A program made the position numbers and the translations under genes. Of a stretch of 17,145 nt of DNA, positions 7,025-15,094 are shown piece after piece. The stretch lies in contig JAJZOA010000150.1 of the NCBI GenBank assembly GCA_021852225.1, positions 1 through 17,145 of the forward strand. The letters are read 5' to 3'. Within the stretch, counting starts at the first letter, position 1. The number at the start of each line of letters is the position of its first letter. The notes under the pieces were generated by a model. The model made no database searches. It was not told the origin of the DNA and saw only the letters and a program-made list of their open reading frames with translations. This DNA comes from Planctomycetota bacterium. GTDB taxonomy: Bacteria > Planctomycetota > Phycisphaerae > WQYP01.

Positions 7025-7597
7025 TTAGTCCTTCACCAGTTCCACGTCCACCGCGCCCAGACCTTTCAGCAGTTCGGCGGTATTCACCGGGCTGAAACAG
7101 GGGTCCGTTGCCTCAATGGCCAGGAAAAATCCGTCGTCTGTAACCCGGCGGAACTGCGGCATTTCAAACAGCGGGTGGTGAAACCGCGGTAATCCGCAAA
7201 ATACCCATACACACATGAACGCCGTAACCACACCGGAAAGTATCAGGGCCATAAATCCGACAACGGTGTGCGCGGGCAGGCCCCAATATGGTTTGCCGGA
7301 AAAAATCATCGGATAATCATACGCATTGCAAAACCACGCAAGCGCCAGCGCCCCCAGAGCGCCGGATGCCGCTGCGCCGCCCACCACCATCGGCAGAATC
7401 GATTTGGGAATCGCCATCACCCGGTCAAGCCCATGTATCGGGAAGGGTGTATAGCAGTCCCATCGGCGGTAGCCAGCCTTACGGATATCCGCGGCCGCGT
7501 CCACCAGGGCCTGCGGACTGGCGAATTCGGCCAGAACACCGAACAGCTTCGCTTTGTCCGGGTGGGCGCTTGAAGGGTTTGTATAAATGGTTGTCAT
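7025..7597 (-). CDS. actD: Alternative Complex III subunit ActD (DUF3341)
   Basis: ActD is a small membrane subunit of ACIII. The protein is 190 residues from ATG 7597. It begins with a soluble alpha/beta domain carrying the family pattern of a Phe-Gly-Val-Leu-Ala-Glu-Phe opening, Ala-Gly-Tyr-Arg-Arg and Tyr-Thr-Pro-Phe-Pro. Two membrane helices follow (about 66-91 and 109-135). A C-terminal domain ends in a Leu-Leu-x-x-Leu-Gly-Ala segment. An in-frame ATG four codons upstream (7609) would give 194 residues but has no ribosome-binding site. ATG 7597 has GGA about 6 nt upstream, which decides the start for me. The gap to actC is 48 nt and the gap to actE is 2 nt. Confidence 0.95.
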   Translation of the reverse strand: MTTIYTNPSSAHPDKAKLFGVLAEFASPQALVDAAADIRKAGYRRWDCYTPFPIHGLDRVMAIPKSILPMVVGGAAASGALGALALAWFCNAYDYPMIFSGKPYWGLPAHTVVGFMALILSGVVTAFMCVWVFCGLPRFHHPLFEMPQFRRVTDDGFFLAIEATDPCFSPVNTAELLKGLGAVDVELVKD

Positions 7598-7645
7598 TAT
7601 TGATTCCATCCGAATTTCAACACATCGCGGCCGTTCGTGCCGGGT

Positions 7646-9076
7646 TTAAATTTTAACCCCCGCCATTTTCGGCAGGTGCACATGCGACTGCGGCAGAATG
7701 CTTTTTACCTCATACATGGCGACGACCGGCACAAACCGGCAGAATAGCAGGAATAGTGTGAAGAACAGGCCAAAACTGCCCGCCAGCATGCCGTAATCAA
7801 CCCAAGTCGGCACAAAATGGTGCCACGCGGAAGGAAGAAAATCGTGCGTCATGGATCCAATGATGATCGTAAATCGTTCGCACCACATACCCGTCAGACA
7901 GAACAGTCCGATTGGCGCTGCAATCCACCACTTCGTGCGGGCATATTTGAACCAGAGTACTTGCGGGAGAACGCCATTGAAAAACAGCATGGCCCACCCG
8001 GCCCACCAGTAGGGGCCGAACATCCAGTTCATATAAACGTAACGTTCATAAGGGTTGCCACTGTAATAGGCGATAAAAAATTCAATTAGATATATATATA
8101 GCATGATAGACGCGAAAAACAGGGTGATTTTCGCGATATTGTCCAGATGTCGGTCGGTGATCAGGCTCTTAAGACCGAAGATAGCCCGGACCGGGTACGC
8201 CAGAAACATAATCGTGGCAAAGCCGCTGAAAATTGCGCCCACCGTGAACAGGGGCGGGAAAATTGTCTCGTGCCAGCCTGGAATAAGGGAAACCGCGAAG
8301 TCCGTACTGACCGTCGAGCTGACACCAAGCACCAGGCAGGTGGCCAGACCGGCTATGACCAATAATGCGCGGTCGTAAATTTTCCAGTGTTTTGCCGAAC
8401 CGCGCCAACCCATGGCCAAAATGCCAAACACCGTATGCCGCAAACGCGTGGTCGCACGATCACGCAATGTTGCAAGGTCCGGCACCATTCCCAAATACCA
8501 GAACAGAACACTGACTGTGGTATAGGTTCCCACGGCGATGGCATCCCATAACAGCGGACTGTAAAAGTTCGGCCAGTCACCCATAATGTTCGGATACGGT
8601 GCCAGCCAGTACGCCAGCCACGGACGACCAACGTGAATGGCAGGGAACACACCGGCACAAATCACTGCAAAAACCGTGGTCGCCTCGGCAAATCGGTTAA
8701 TGCCGGTTCGCCACTTCTGACGGAACAGCAGCAGAATTGCGGATATAAGAGTGCCGGCATGTGCAATGCCGACCCAAAATACAAAGTTGACGATTGGGAA
8801 GCCCCACCCCTGTGGCGAATTATTACCCCATACGCCCACACCTGTGAATACTTCATAACCAATGAGCGCAAATAACAGCCCGGCCAGACTCGCTGAAAGG
8901 AAAAAGCACGGATACCAGATGGCCGGCGCTCGCGGCGCTTCAATAATCCGACTGACCAGCGATGTCACTCGCTTGTAACTCGCCTCGCCGGTCATCAGCA
9001 CCGGCGGCTTCATGTCGGTTTCCCCGGTGTTGTCAAAATCGACAGGCACTGAAACTTCGTTCACTGCTAGCGTCAT
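7646..9076 (-). CDS. actC: Alternative Complex III subunit ActC (NrfD/PsrC-like quinol-binding membrane protein)
   Basis: ActC is the membrane subunit that, with ActB, forms the quinol oxidation module of ACIII. The 476-residue protein has a hydrophilic N-terminus (1-50) and about ten helices. Recognisable family segments are the Gly-Ile-Ala-His-Ala-Gly-Thr motif (103-109), Phe-Pro-Ala-Ile-His-Val-Gly-Arg-Pro (144-152) and Leu-Leu-Trp-Asp (175-178). The Tyr-Met-Asn-Trp-Met-Phe-Gly-Pro-Tyr segment (348-356) and Trp-Cys-Glu-Arg (398-401) are also present. ATG 9076 has GGGA about 9 nt upstream. A 90-nt gap containing a hairpin separates it from actB, which is wide for this operon. Confidence 0.96.
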   Translation of the reverse strand: MTLAVNEVSVPVDFDNTGETDMKPPVLMTGEASYKRVTSLVSRIIEAPRAPAIWYPCFFLSASLAGLLFALIGYEVFTGVGVWGNNSPQGWGFPIVNFVFWVGIAHAGTLISAILLLFRQKWRTGINRFAEATTVFAVICAGVFPAIHVGRPWLAYWLAPYPNIMGDWPNFYSPLLWDAIAVGTYTTVSVLFWYLGMVPDLATLRDRATTRLRHTVFGILAMGWRGSAKHWKIYDRALLVIAGLATCLVLGVSSTVSTDFAVSLIPGWHETIFPPLFTVGAIFSGFATIMFLAYPVRAIFGLKSLITDRHLDNIAKITLFFASIMLYIYLIEFFIAYYSGNPYERYVYMNWMFGPYWWAGWAMLFFNGVLPQVLWFKYARTKWWIAAPIGLFCLTGMWCERFTIIIGSMTHDFLPSAWHHFVPTWVDYGMLAGSFGLFFTLFLLFCRFVPVVAMYEVKSILPQSHVHLPKMAGVKI

Positions 9077-9124
9077 GGGTCGAATTCCCGGTCTTTTCTA
9101 AAACTTTCTCATTCACAATTGCAT

Positions 9125-9142
9125 GGCCGCAATCTCGCGGCC
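9125..9142 (-). other. Hairpin between actB and actC
   Basis: GGCCGC (9125-9130) pairs with GCGGCC (9137-9142) around a six-base loop, 24 nt past the actB stop. All six pairs are G-C. No U-run follows on the minus strand, so it is unlikely to terminate transcription. It may influence mRNA stability or the balance of ActB and ActC. Confidence 0.4.
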
Positions 9143-9166
9143 GCACACCATCGCTTGGCTGCGGAC

Positions 9167-12100
9167 TTATTGTGTCCCCAGCGGCGACGTTTCCACCGCC
9201 ACAAGCGATGGATTCGGATTGCTGATCTTCGGCATAAAACGCGTCCGTGGACGCGTGTTCAGTTCATCATTCAATATTCCATACATCCGCGGCTGTTTGA
9301 ACAGCTTGGCTACGCGGGATGCCTTGTCGCGCATGTCGCCGAAAATCAACGCCTGTGTCGGACATGCCTGTGCGCATGCCGGAGTAATTTCGCCGTCCCT
9401 TATCCGGCGGTTCTGTCGTTCCGCGGTCACGCGGGCATCGTCAATTCGCTGCACGCAGTACGTGCATTTTTCTATGACGCCGCGCATCCGGATCGATACC
9501 TGAGGGTTCTTCTGCATGGCCGCAAGATCGTTCATGTTCGATCTTAGAATGTTCGGCTTATACAGGTCCTTAAGCGTGCCGCTGTTGTAATCAAAGAAGT
9601 TAAAACGGCGGACTTTGTACGGGCAATTGTTGGCACAGTACCGCGTGCCGATGCAGCGGTTGTAAGTCATCATGTTCAATCCATCGGCGCTGTGGCTCGT
9701 GGCGCCCACCGGACAAACAGCTTCACATGGCGCGTTTTCGCATTGCATGCACAAAATCGGCTCATGCACCGCTTCGGGGGAATCCGCATTTGGCCCACGG
9801 AAATACCGGTCAATGCGTATCCATTGCATTTCCCGCCCGTTCATGACCTGCTGTTTGCCTACAATCGGAATATTATTTTCCGCCTGGCATGCCACCACAC
9901 ACGCCGAACAGCTTGTGCAGGTGGTCAGGTCCACTGCCATGGCCCATTGATAACCCGTATCATAACGGTGCATTTCCCAAAGCGAGACAGCTTTGGCTTT
10001 TTTGTGGCCAAGCGATGGATCTTTCTGAAACTCCGCGAAGGTAGCCTGGTGAATAAGGTCCGGAATGCGGGCCGCCACCGCCTCTTGACTTAAGGTGCTG
10101 ATCGCGAAGTGGTCCTGTGTGTTGGCCAGTTCATAGCTTTCAGCGGTCACTTTGACCGCCGCACCAGTCTGAAAATTCATCGCCGCAACACTTCGCAGGC
10201 TGTACACATTAAACCCGGCGCCGTCCGCCACCGATCCCACACCTTCCCGCCCGTAACCCAGTGCAAGAGAAATGGAAAACTCCGGTTGCCCGGGCATGAT
10301 ATATGCCGGCATTTTCAATGTTTTGCCACCCACCGTAATCGCCAGCATTTGCGTTTTATGGAAGCTTAGCCCGATCGTCTTGGCGAGTTTCGGACTGATC
10401 ACTGCGGCGTTATCCCATGTCAGCCGCGTCATCGGGTCCGGCAGTTCCTGCAGCCATCCGTTGTTGGCGAAGCGTCCGTCGTAGATTTTACTGTCTGGCC
10501 GGAACACAATTTCAATGTTCCCGGCACCTAATGCGGCCCGCGGCCGGGCGTCGATTGCCTGTGTCAAGTCTTTGGAAATACTCGCATTCAGAGTCGGCGT
10601 CAGGGCTGACCAGCCGGTGTCTTTAATGTAGCCGTCAAACAGGGCCTTTTTCCATTTCCACTCGCCAGCTTTCAGACCAAGTGTACGCTGAACAATTTCA
10701 TAACCTGATACGACGGCGGTTTTTGACCCGCTTGGTAAAAGCATCGCCAGCGTTTCGATGACGCTTTTGCCTCCAAAAATCGGCTCAATCATGGGCTGTA
10801 CTATGCTGATCGTTCCATCAAACGTGCGGATGTCACCCCAGCTTTCGAGGTAATGCGCCGCCGGCAAGTGCCAGGTGCACAAACGTGCGGTCTCATCCAC
10901 ATAATTTGAGAGTTGTATACTTTCCGTTACGTTGGCCAGTGCGGAAGCAAAATCCAGGTCCGCTGGGGCGTTATAGGCCGGGTTTACATCCAGCATGACC
11001 AGGGTCCTGATTTCTTTGTTTCGCATTGCTGCGGTCAGGTTGGTAATCGACTGGTCATGAGCGGTCCGGTCAGCGGATGGATCTTTGTAGTATTCAACCG
11101 TTTTGCCTGTGTTGCCCAAGGCGCTGTTCATGGCGGCGGCCAGTGCATGTACCGCTGCCGGTTGCTGGCTGCCCGCGACCACCACGCATTCGCCCTTATG
11201 GGTCAGAAGATCGGCCACAATTGCGTCAATGACATCCTGCCGCATCGGCTCGGGCAGTGCGCCGCCCAGCGATGGCAACTCCGGTATGTTAATTCCACGT
11301 TTTTTTAATCCCGCCGCAATCGCCACCGTCGCAATTACAACGTCCTGGGCCGGCAAGGGAATCCGATGGAGTGCATTTTCCGCAAGCGAGCCAGTGGCGG
11401 AAAATGTCGATTCTATGACATAGAGCCGATTCATGTCCGTTGCCGCGTCGCCCGTGGCCGGATCAGTCAGACGTCGTCCGGCGGAGAAATCCCGTGATAA
11501 TTTGACGGACAGCGGGTCCCCAACCACAAAATCAAAATCCAGCGAAACAATTACCCTTGCTTTGGCAAGTTGCGGCACCACGCGCATTGGTTCACCAAAC
11601 GCCATCAATGTGCCGGCGCGGGCATTATCAGAGGAAATTGGTTCATATTCAAAAAACCGGGCGGAAGGAAACGCCTTGGCGGTCCGCTTCAGCATATCTT
11701 GCACACTTGGCGAAGATGAGGCACCCGTCAGAAACGCCAGACCCTGCCCCTGACTTTTCTGCAAATCTCCACCAATTTTTCGCCATGCGGTGGAAAAATC
11801 GTCCCAATTGCCTGGTTCCAAGCCGCTTTTGCCCTTACGCATCACGGTGCGGCTGCGGTCCGGGTCGTACACACCTAGAACGCTGGCCTGGCCATATATG
11901 TCGCTGGCACCACCATTCAGCGGATGCGTCGGATTGCCATCGACTTTGATCGGCCGACCATCCACGCTGGTTACCAGCATTCCCTGGCCAATCCCCCCAA
12001 GGTCCATGCCCGTGGCATAATACACCGGAGTGCCCGGATCACGGTTTGCCGGCCGATGCGCATAAGGAGCCAGCGTTTCGGCAGGCCATCTACGGCAGCC

Positions 12101-12292
12101 GGCCAGACCGGCCAGCGCGAACGACGCGCCCATAATTTTTAAAAAGCGCCGGCGGTCGCCATTAAGCCATTCCGAAGCGCGGTTTGGGAACTCGCGCTGT
12201 ACGAACTGCCGGAATTCCGGCGTATCCGCAAGTTCTTCCAAACTGCGCCAATATTCTTTACCGGTCAAATTCTGATCGCTCAGTGATGACAT
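9167..12292 (-). CDS. actB: Alternative Complex III subunit ActB (Mo-less molybdopterin-like domain plus Fe-S domain)
   Basis: ActB takes electrons from quinol through iron-sulfur clusters. The protein is 1041 residues from ATG 12292. An Arg-Arg-Arg-Phe-Leu-Lys motif and hydrophobic stretch near residues 47-66 look like a Tat-type signal ending at a possible lipobox Cys (C66). Residues of about 85-730 resemble the molybdopterin oxidoreductase fold, which in ACIII binds no molybdenum. The C-terminal part has 15 cluster cysteines: 792, 795, 798, 802; 848, 851, 856, 860; 880, 886, 890; 943, 946, 973, 977. That number fits three [4Fe-4S] and one [3Fe-4S], as known for ActB. An in-frame TTG at 12301 exists, but GGA 9 nt before the ATG favours 12292. 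The start overlaps the actA end by 13 nt. Confidence 0.96.
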   Translation of the reverse strand: MSSLSDQNLTGKEYWRSLEELADTPEFRQFVQREFPNRASEWLNGDRRRFLKIMGASFALAGLAGCRRWPAETLAPYAHRPANRDPGTPVYYATGMDLGGIGQGMLVTSVDGRPIKVDGNPTHPLNGGASDIYGQASVLGVYDPDRSRTVMRKGKSGLEPGNWDDFSTAWRKIGGDLQKSQGQGLAFLTGASSSPSVQDMLKRTAKAFPSARFFEYEPISSDNARAGTLMAFGEPMRVVPQLAKARVIVSLDFDFVVGDPLSVKLSRDFSAGRRLTDPATGDAATDMNRLYVIESTFSATGSLAENALHRIPLPAQDVVIATVAIAAGLKKRGINIPELPSLGGALPEPMRQDVIDAIVADLLTHKGECVVVAGSQQPAAVHALAAAMNSALGNTGKTVEYYKDPSADRTAHDQSITNLTAAMRNKEIRTLVMLDVNPAYNAPADLDFASALANVTESIQLSNYVDETARLCTWHLPAAHYLESWGDIRTFDGTISIVQPMIEPIFGGKSVIETLAMLLPSGSKTAVVSGYEIVQRTLGLKAGEWKWKKALFDGYIKDTGWSALTPTLNASISKDLTQAIDARPRAALGAGNIEIVFRPDSKIYDGRFANNGWLQELPDPMTRLTWDNAAVISPKLAKTIGLSFHKTQMLAITVGGKTLKMPAYIMPGQPEFSISLALGYGREGVGSVADGAGFNVYSLRSVAAMNFQTGAAVKVTAESYELANTQDHFAISTLSQEAVAARIPDLIHQATFAEFQKDPSLGHKKAKAVSLWEMHRYDTGYQWAMAVDLTTCTSCSACVVACQAENNIPIVGKQQVMNGREMQWIRIDRYFRGPNADSPEAVHEPILCMQCENAPCEAVCPVGATSHSADGLNMMTYNRCIGTRYCANNCPYKVRRFNFFDYNSGTLKDLYKPNILRSNMNDLAAMQKNPQVSIRMRGVIEKCTYCVQRIDDARVTAERQNRRIRDGEITPACAQACPTQALIFGDMRDKASRVAKLFKQPRMYGILNDELNTRPRTRFMPKISNPNPSLVAVETSPLGTQ

Positions 12293-12990
12293 AACTCGCA
12301 ATCCGTTAAAAGCTTGCTGTTGGGAACGTGGTACCGCTTCACAAGATATTTGCCCAGATTTTTGGGCAACGTGGCCACCGTAAGGCCCAGGTCCGAAGCC
12401 AGTTTGGTTTTGTCGGTCGGACTCCAGTTCATGTTTGTAACTTCATTCCGCGGCCGCAAGTAGGGGGCCGGATTCCGATGGCACTGCAAACACCAAGCCA
12501 TGTTCAACGGCTTAGCCTGATATACATGGGTCATTTCATTCACCTGGCCATGGCATATCAGGCAACTTACACCCGCATTCACATGTGCAGCATGATTGAA
12601 GTACACATAGTCCGGCAGGTCATTGACTTTTTTCCACGGTACCGGCATGCCCGTTTTGTAGCTTTTGCGTATCCAAGCCAGCGCTGCGCTATGCGGGGCA
12701 ATTGCGGTGTGGCAGTTCATGCAGGTTTGGGTAGGGGGCAGAGCGGCAAAAGCCGCACGCTTTACATCGGTGTGGCAGTACTGGCAGTTAATGCCCAATT
12801 TTCCGGCATGAAAGGCGTGGCTGTAGGCAACGGGCTGCACGGGTTGGTAATTAACGTTTAATGTTCGCGCATTCGCCCCATAACCGAGCAGTATTACCAA
12901 GTACACGGGCACAAGAACCCCACATGCCAGTATCACTTTTGTGGCCGTATCCGACCATCGGGGAAATACGAAAAATGGTTTGTCGCTCAT
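12280..12990 (-). CDS. actA: Alternative Complex III pentaheme cytochrome c subunit ActA
   Basis: ActA is the multiheme cytochrome of ACIII. From ATG 12990 it has 236 residues with a Phe-Pro-Arg-Trp start typical of the family and one membrane helix (about 17-38). Five CxxCH motifs lie at 69-73, 90-94, 143-147, 167-171 and 231-235. The last one sits at the extreme C-terminus, one residue before the stop, as is usual for ActA. The frame is open upstream to GTG 13074, which would add 28 residues. The promoter predicted at 13087-13115 would put that GTG only about 6 nt from the transcript start with no ribosome-binding site. The family pattern also begins near the ATG, so I chose 12990, although its own ribosome-binding site is weak and distant. 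It is the first gene of the operon and overlaps actB. Confidence 0.95.
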   Translation of the reverse strand: MSDKPFFVFPRWSDTATKVILACGVLVPVYLVILLGYGANARTLNVNYQPVQPVAYSHAFHAGKLGINCQYCHTDVKRAAFAALPPTQTCMNCHTAIAPHSAALAWIRKSYKTGMPVPWKKVNDLPDYVYFNHAAHVNAGVSCLICHGQVNEMTHVYQAKPLNMAWCLQCHRNPAPYLRPRNEVTNMNWSPTDKTKLASDLGLTVATLPKNLGKYLVKRYHVPNSKLLTDCELCHH

Positions 12991-13086
12991 TGCTGTGGCC
13001 GCTATCCCAAGTCGTTCATACACCAACCACAAAACTTTCCAACCGCCCCGCAGGCAGGTTGTGAAAGATTGCACAAAGTTTTTAAG

Positions 13087-13115
13087 ATACTAATGCCGAC
13101 CCTTTTTTGAGTCAA
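13087..13115 (-). promoter_or_regulatory. Predicted sigma-70-type promoter of the act-cox operon
   Basis: On the minus strand a -35 box TTGACT (13115-13110) and a -10 box TAGTAT (13092-13087) are separated by 17 nt. They match the consensus at 5/6 and 4/6 positions. Transcription would begin near 13080, giving a leader of about 90 nt before ATG 12990. It is the best promoter-like match I found by eye next to the first gene of the cluster. Confidence 0.6.
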
Positions 13116-13262
13116 CATGCACCCGATTATTTTCCGGATATTTCATTTTGCCTATCCTTTTCAATCGGATTTATCCAATTTCTCCATCCGGTAATACCGG
13201 CGTTCCGCCATCGGCTATTGTCCCATGGTCCGAAATTCCTCTCGGCGCAGCCCCGCCGCTTC

Positions 13263-13271
13263 TGTTATCAT
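13263..13271 (+). promoter_or_regulatory. Possible extended -10 promoter of trmB
   Basis: TG at 13263-13264, one base, then TATCAT at 13266-13271 (5/6 match) form an extended -10 element. Transcription would start near 13278, about 40 nt before the GTG start. No -35 box is evident, which extended -10 promoters can tolerate. Confidence 0.3.
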
Positions 13272-13319
13272 GGCCATCTGGTTATTAAATGCGTGATTGA
13301 GTCTGTTACGAGGTATTTT

Positions 13320-13946
13320 GTGGCCCTTCGTCCGAATCTGGTGGTTGAACCCGTTCTTCTGGATGTTTCTGATGACTTGGGAATCCTTGATTGGCCCGGA
13401 ATTTTCGGCAACAATAACCCGGTGGAACTTGAGATTGGCTCGGGTAAAGGAACCTTTCTGGTGTCCGTTGCTGAAAAGTCTCCGCAGACAAACTTTATTG
13501 GCATCGAATGGGCCAAAGCCTATGCAGATTTCTCCGCTGACCGCCTTCGTCGCCACGCGCTGCTGAATTGCCGCATCGTGCGAGCCGATGCCGTCTGGTG
13601 GATTCGCTGCCATGTTCCGGCGGATTCCATTTCCGCCCTGCATGTCTATTTTCCGGATCCTTGGCCAAAGGCCCGCCACCATAAGCGGCGGCTCATCGCG
13701 CCTGGCTTTATGGCGGAGGTGGCGCGCATCCTTATCCCTGGCGGAAAATTCCGTCTGGTCACCGATCACGCCGGCTATTTTGAGCATATTCAGCAGGTCT
13801 TGGCGGGCTTTTCAGGCCTTGTTCCGGCTGCGTTTGATTCCCCGGTGCAAACACCGGATGGGCTGATCGTGGGCACTAATTTTGAACGTAAATATCAGGC
13901 CGAAAATCGTGCCGCCTATTCCATCGCCGCCATAAAACCGGCTTAA
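13320..13946 (+). CDS. trmB: tRNA (guanine-N7-)-methyltransferase
   Basis: TrmB methylates N7 of G46 in the tRNA variable loop using S-adenosylmethionine. The protein is 208 residues from GTG 13320, a normal length. It shows the AdoMet-binding Glu-Ile-Gly-Ser-Gly-Lys-Gly (38-44), an Ile-Glu-Trp second motif near 61-63 and the signature Phe-Pro-Asp-Pro-Trp-Pro-Lys with His-His-Lys-Arg-Arg-Leu (111-125). The C-terminal Thr-Asn-Phe-Glu-Arg-Lys-Tyr (186-192) is also present. AGGT at 13311-13314 lies 5 nt before the GTG. The frame is open back to an ATG at 13107, but those extra 71 codons resemble nothing in the family and overlap the act promoter, so I rejected that start. It is divergent from the act operon and convergent with the recombinase gene. 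It is cytoplasmic and unrelated in function to the respiratory genes. Confidence 0.95.
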   Translation: MALRPNLVVEPVLLDVSDDLGILDWPGIFGNNNPVELEIGSGKGTFLVSVAEKSPQTNFIGIEWAKAYADFSADRLRRHALLNCRIVRADAVWWIRCHVPADSISALHVYFPDPWPKARHHKRRLIAPGFMAEVARILIPGGKFRLVTDHAGYFEHIQQVLAGFSGLVPAAFDSPVQTPDGLIVGTNFERKYQAENRAAYSIAAIKPA

Positions 13947-14009
13947 CCGCGGCTTGGGAAAGTGCGATAAACGCATCGCGGCATCATGCCTTTTTTGTAA
14001 AGGCCTGCG

Positions 14010-14044
14010 CAAAATAGAAAAAGCCGGAACTTGTCGCTCCGGCT
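14010..14044 (-). terminator. Rho-independent terminator of the xer gene
   Basis: On the minus strand AGCCGGA (14044-14038), a nine-base loop and TCCGGCT (14028-14022) form a perfect 7-bp GC-rich stem. A T-rich run (TTTTCTATTTT, about 14021-14011) follows. It lies about 51 nt past the recombinase stop. Read on the plus strand the stem has no T-tract after it, so it serves the recombinase and not trmB. Confidence 0.8.
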
Positions 14045-14095
14045 CGTGAGGAATTCCGTTTTCACCAGATTTTTCGCAGCGGATCGGATCGCGGG

Positions 14096-15094
14096 TCAGG
14101 TCACTTCATGTGCCCGCGGGTGCGCTGAATCATAGGCATCCTGAATGCGTTTCGTCGTCAGGTGGGTATAAATCTGGGTGGTGCTTAGACTCTGGTGCCC
14201 CAGCATTTCCTGAACCGACCGCAAATCGGCTCCATGGTTGAGCATGTGCGTCGCAAAGCTGTGCCGCAGCGTGTGCGGACTGATATCCGGATCCAGATGG
14301 GCTTCAATCAGGTATTTATCCAGCTTGCGCCGCACTGATCGCGTGCTTAGCCGCTGGCCATGCTTGTTGATGAACAGCGCTGTGGCCAACTGGCTGGGCG
14401 GCACAATATGATTACGCATCTCAATATATTTTCGCATTGCGGCTACCGCGGTCTCGCCGATGGGGCTCAGGCGTTCTTTGCGACCTTTGCCCCGCACTTT
14501 CAGCACGCCGCCCGCAAAGTCAATGTCTTCAATATTAAGCCCCACCAGTTCGCTGACGCGCATTCCAGTGCTGTAAATAACTTCCAGCATCGCCTTGTCG
14601 CGGCAGCCCAGCAGATCCGTGTCTTTGGGTGTCTGCAGCAGTTTTGTAACCTGTTCCTCGGTCATGAACTTGGGCAGGCGCTTTTCCAGCTTCGGCGTGC
14701 GGATTGTCAGCATCGGGTTGTTGCCGGTCAAGCCTCGCTTGTTCAGGAACTTGAAAAAGCTTCGCAGAGTGGCCAGTTTCCGCGCCACTGTCGCCTTGGA
14801 ATAGTTGTGCTCGCGCATGTGCTGAAGGTACGCTCGCACGTTGTCTGGACCGGCCGAAAGCAGCAGTCGGTCAAATTCTTCGGGCACCGGATCCGTTTCC
14901 GCCGTCTGCGGTTTGGAACCTGGCGCATGATTAGAGGTCGGTCCGAATGAATCTGGCAGACCGGCAAGGAAACGGCCGAACTGCTTAAGATCGGCCCCGT
15001 AGCATTTACTCGTATAGGTCGAAAAATGCCTCTCGAATTGCAGATAATTCAGGAAGTCCTGAATACGCTGTGGCTGGGGAACCTGGTTTTCCAT
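14096..15094 (-). CDS. xerC: Tyrosine recombinase, XerC-like
   Basis: Xer recombinases resolve chromosome dimers at dif. The protein is 332 residues from ATG 15094, with an N-terminal SAM-like core-binding domain (about 8-120) and a C-terminal catalytic domain (about 142-325). The catalytic set is complete: R179, K203, H274, R277, H300 and Tyr nucleophile Y309. A Pro/Ser/Thr-rich segment at about 46-72 lengthens the N-terminal domain compared with E. coli XerC. The end (Tyr-Asp-Ser-Ala-His-Pro-Arg-Ala) is closer to XerC than to XerD, but the assignment between the two is not firm. The frame is open upstream to ATG 15217 (373 residues). Xer similarity starts just after residue 1 of my choice, and AAAGG lies 11 nt upstream, so I kept 15094. 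There is no att site, integrase-type arm domain or phage gene nearby, so it looks like the host enzyme. Confidence 0.9.
   Translation of the reverse strand: MENQVPQPQRIQDFLNYLQFERHFSTYTSKCYGADLKQFGRFLAGLPDSFGPTSNHAPGSKPQTAETDPVPEEFDRLLLSAGPDNVRAYLQHMREHNYSKATVARKLATLRSFFKFLNKRGLTGNNPMLTIRTPKLEKRLPKFMTEEQVTKLLQTPKDTDLLGCRDKAMLEVIYSTGMRVSELVGLNIEDIDFAGGVLKVRGKGRKERLSPIGETAVAAMRKYIEMRNHIVPPSQLATALFINKHGQRLSTRSVRRKLDKYLIEAHLDPDISPHTLRHSFATHMLNHGADLRSVQEMLGHQSLSTTQIYTHLTTKRIQDAYDSAHPRAHEVT

Larger units (their letters stand above)
12991..13319. other. Divergent regulatory region between actA and trmB
   Basis: This 329-nt region contains the act promoter, the act leader and the upstream sequence of trmB. 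A small perfect inverted repeat, CCGGT-AAT-ACCGG, lies at 13188-13200. On the plus strand an extended -10 (TGT followed by TATCAT, 13263-13271) lies about 49 nt before the trmB start, but I see no clear -35. Frames that remain open here on either strand lack family similarity, so I read the region as non-coding. I could not identify a known operator. Confidence 0.5.

Noticed and set aside
6378..7028. 216-codon plus-strand ORF
   Set aside because: It is antisense to actE across its whole length, with no family features.
9167..12292. ActB as a true molybdenum oxidoreductase
   Set aside because: The five-heme ActA, NrfD-like ActC/ActF, DUF3341 and Fe-S fusion define ACIII, whose molybdopterin-like domain is known to lack the cofactor.
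12293..12301. TTG start for actB three codons upstream
   Set aside because: The ATG at 12292 has GGA at suitable spacing, and the usual family N-terminus begins there.
13107..13319. 71-codon N-terminal extension of trmB
   Set aside because: It has no similarity to TrmB, it covers the act promoter, and a GTG start with a good ribosome-binding site exists at 13320.
13980..13996. GGCA-TCA-TGCC followed by six T, as a trmB terminator
   Set aside because: A four-pair stem with a three-base loop is too weak to call, although the T-run is suggestive.
14360..14950. 196-codon plus-strand ORF
   Set aside because: It is antisense to the xer gene, whose catalytic residues are intact.
14096..15094. Integrase of a mobile element or integron
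   Set aside because: It has the compact Xer architecture, with no att repeats, cargo genes or phage genes around it. Neighbours are housekeeping genes.
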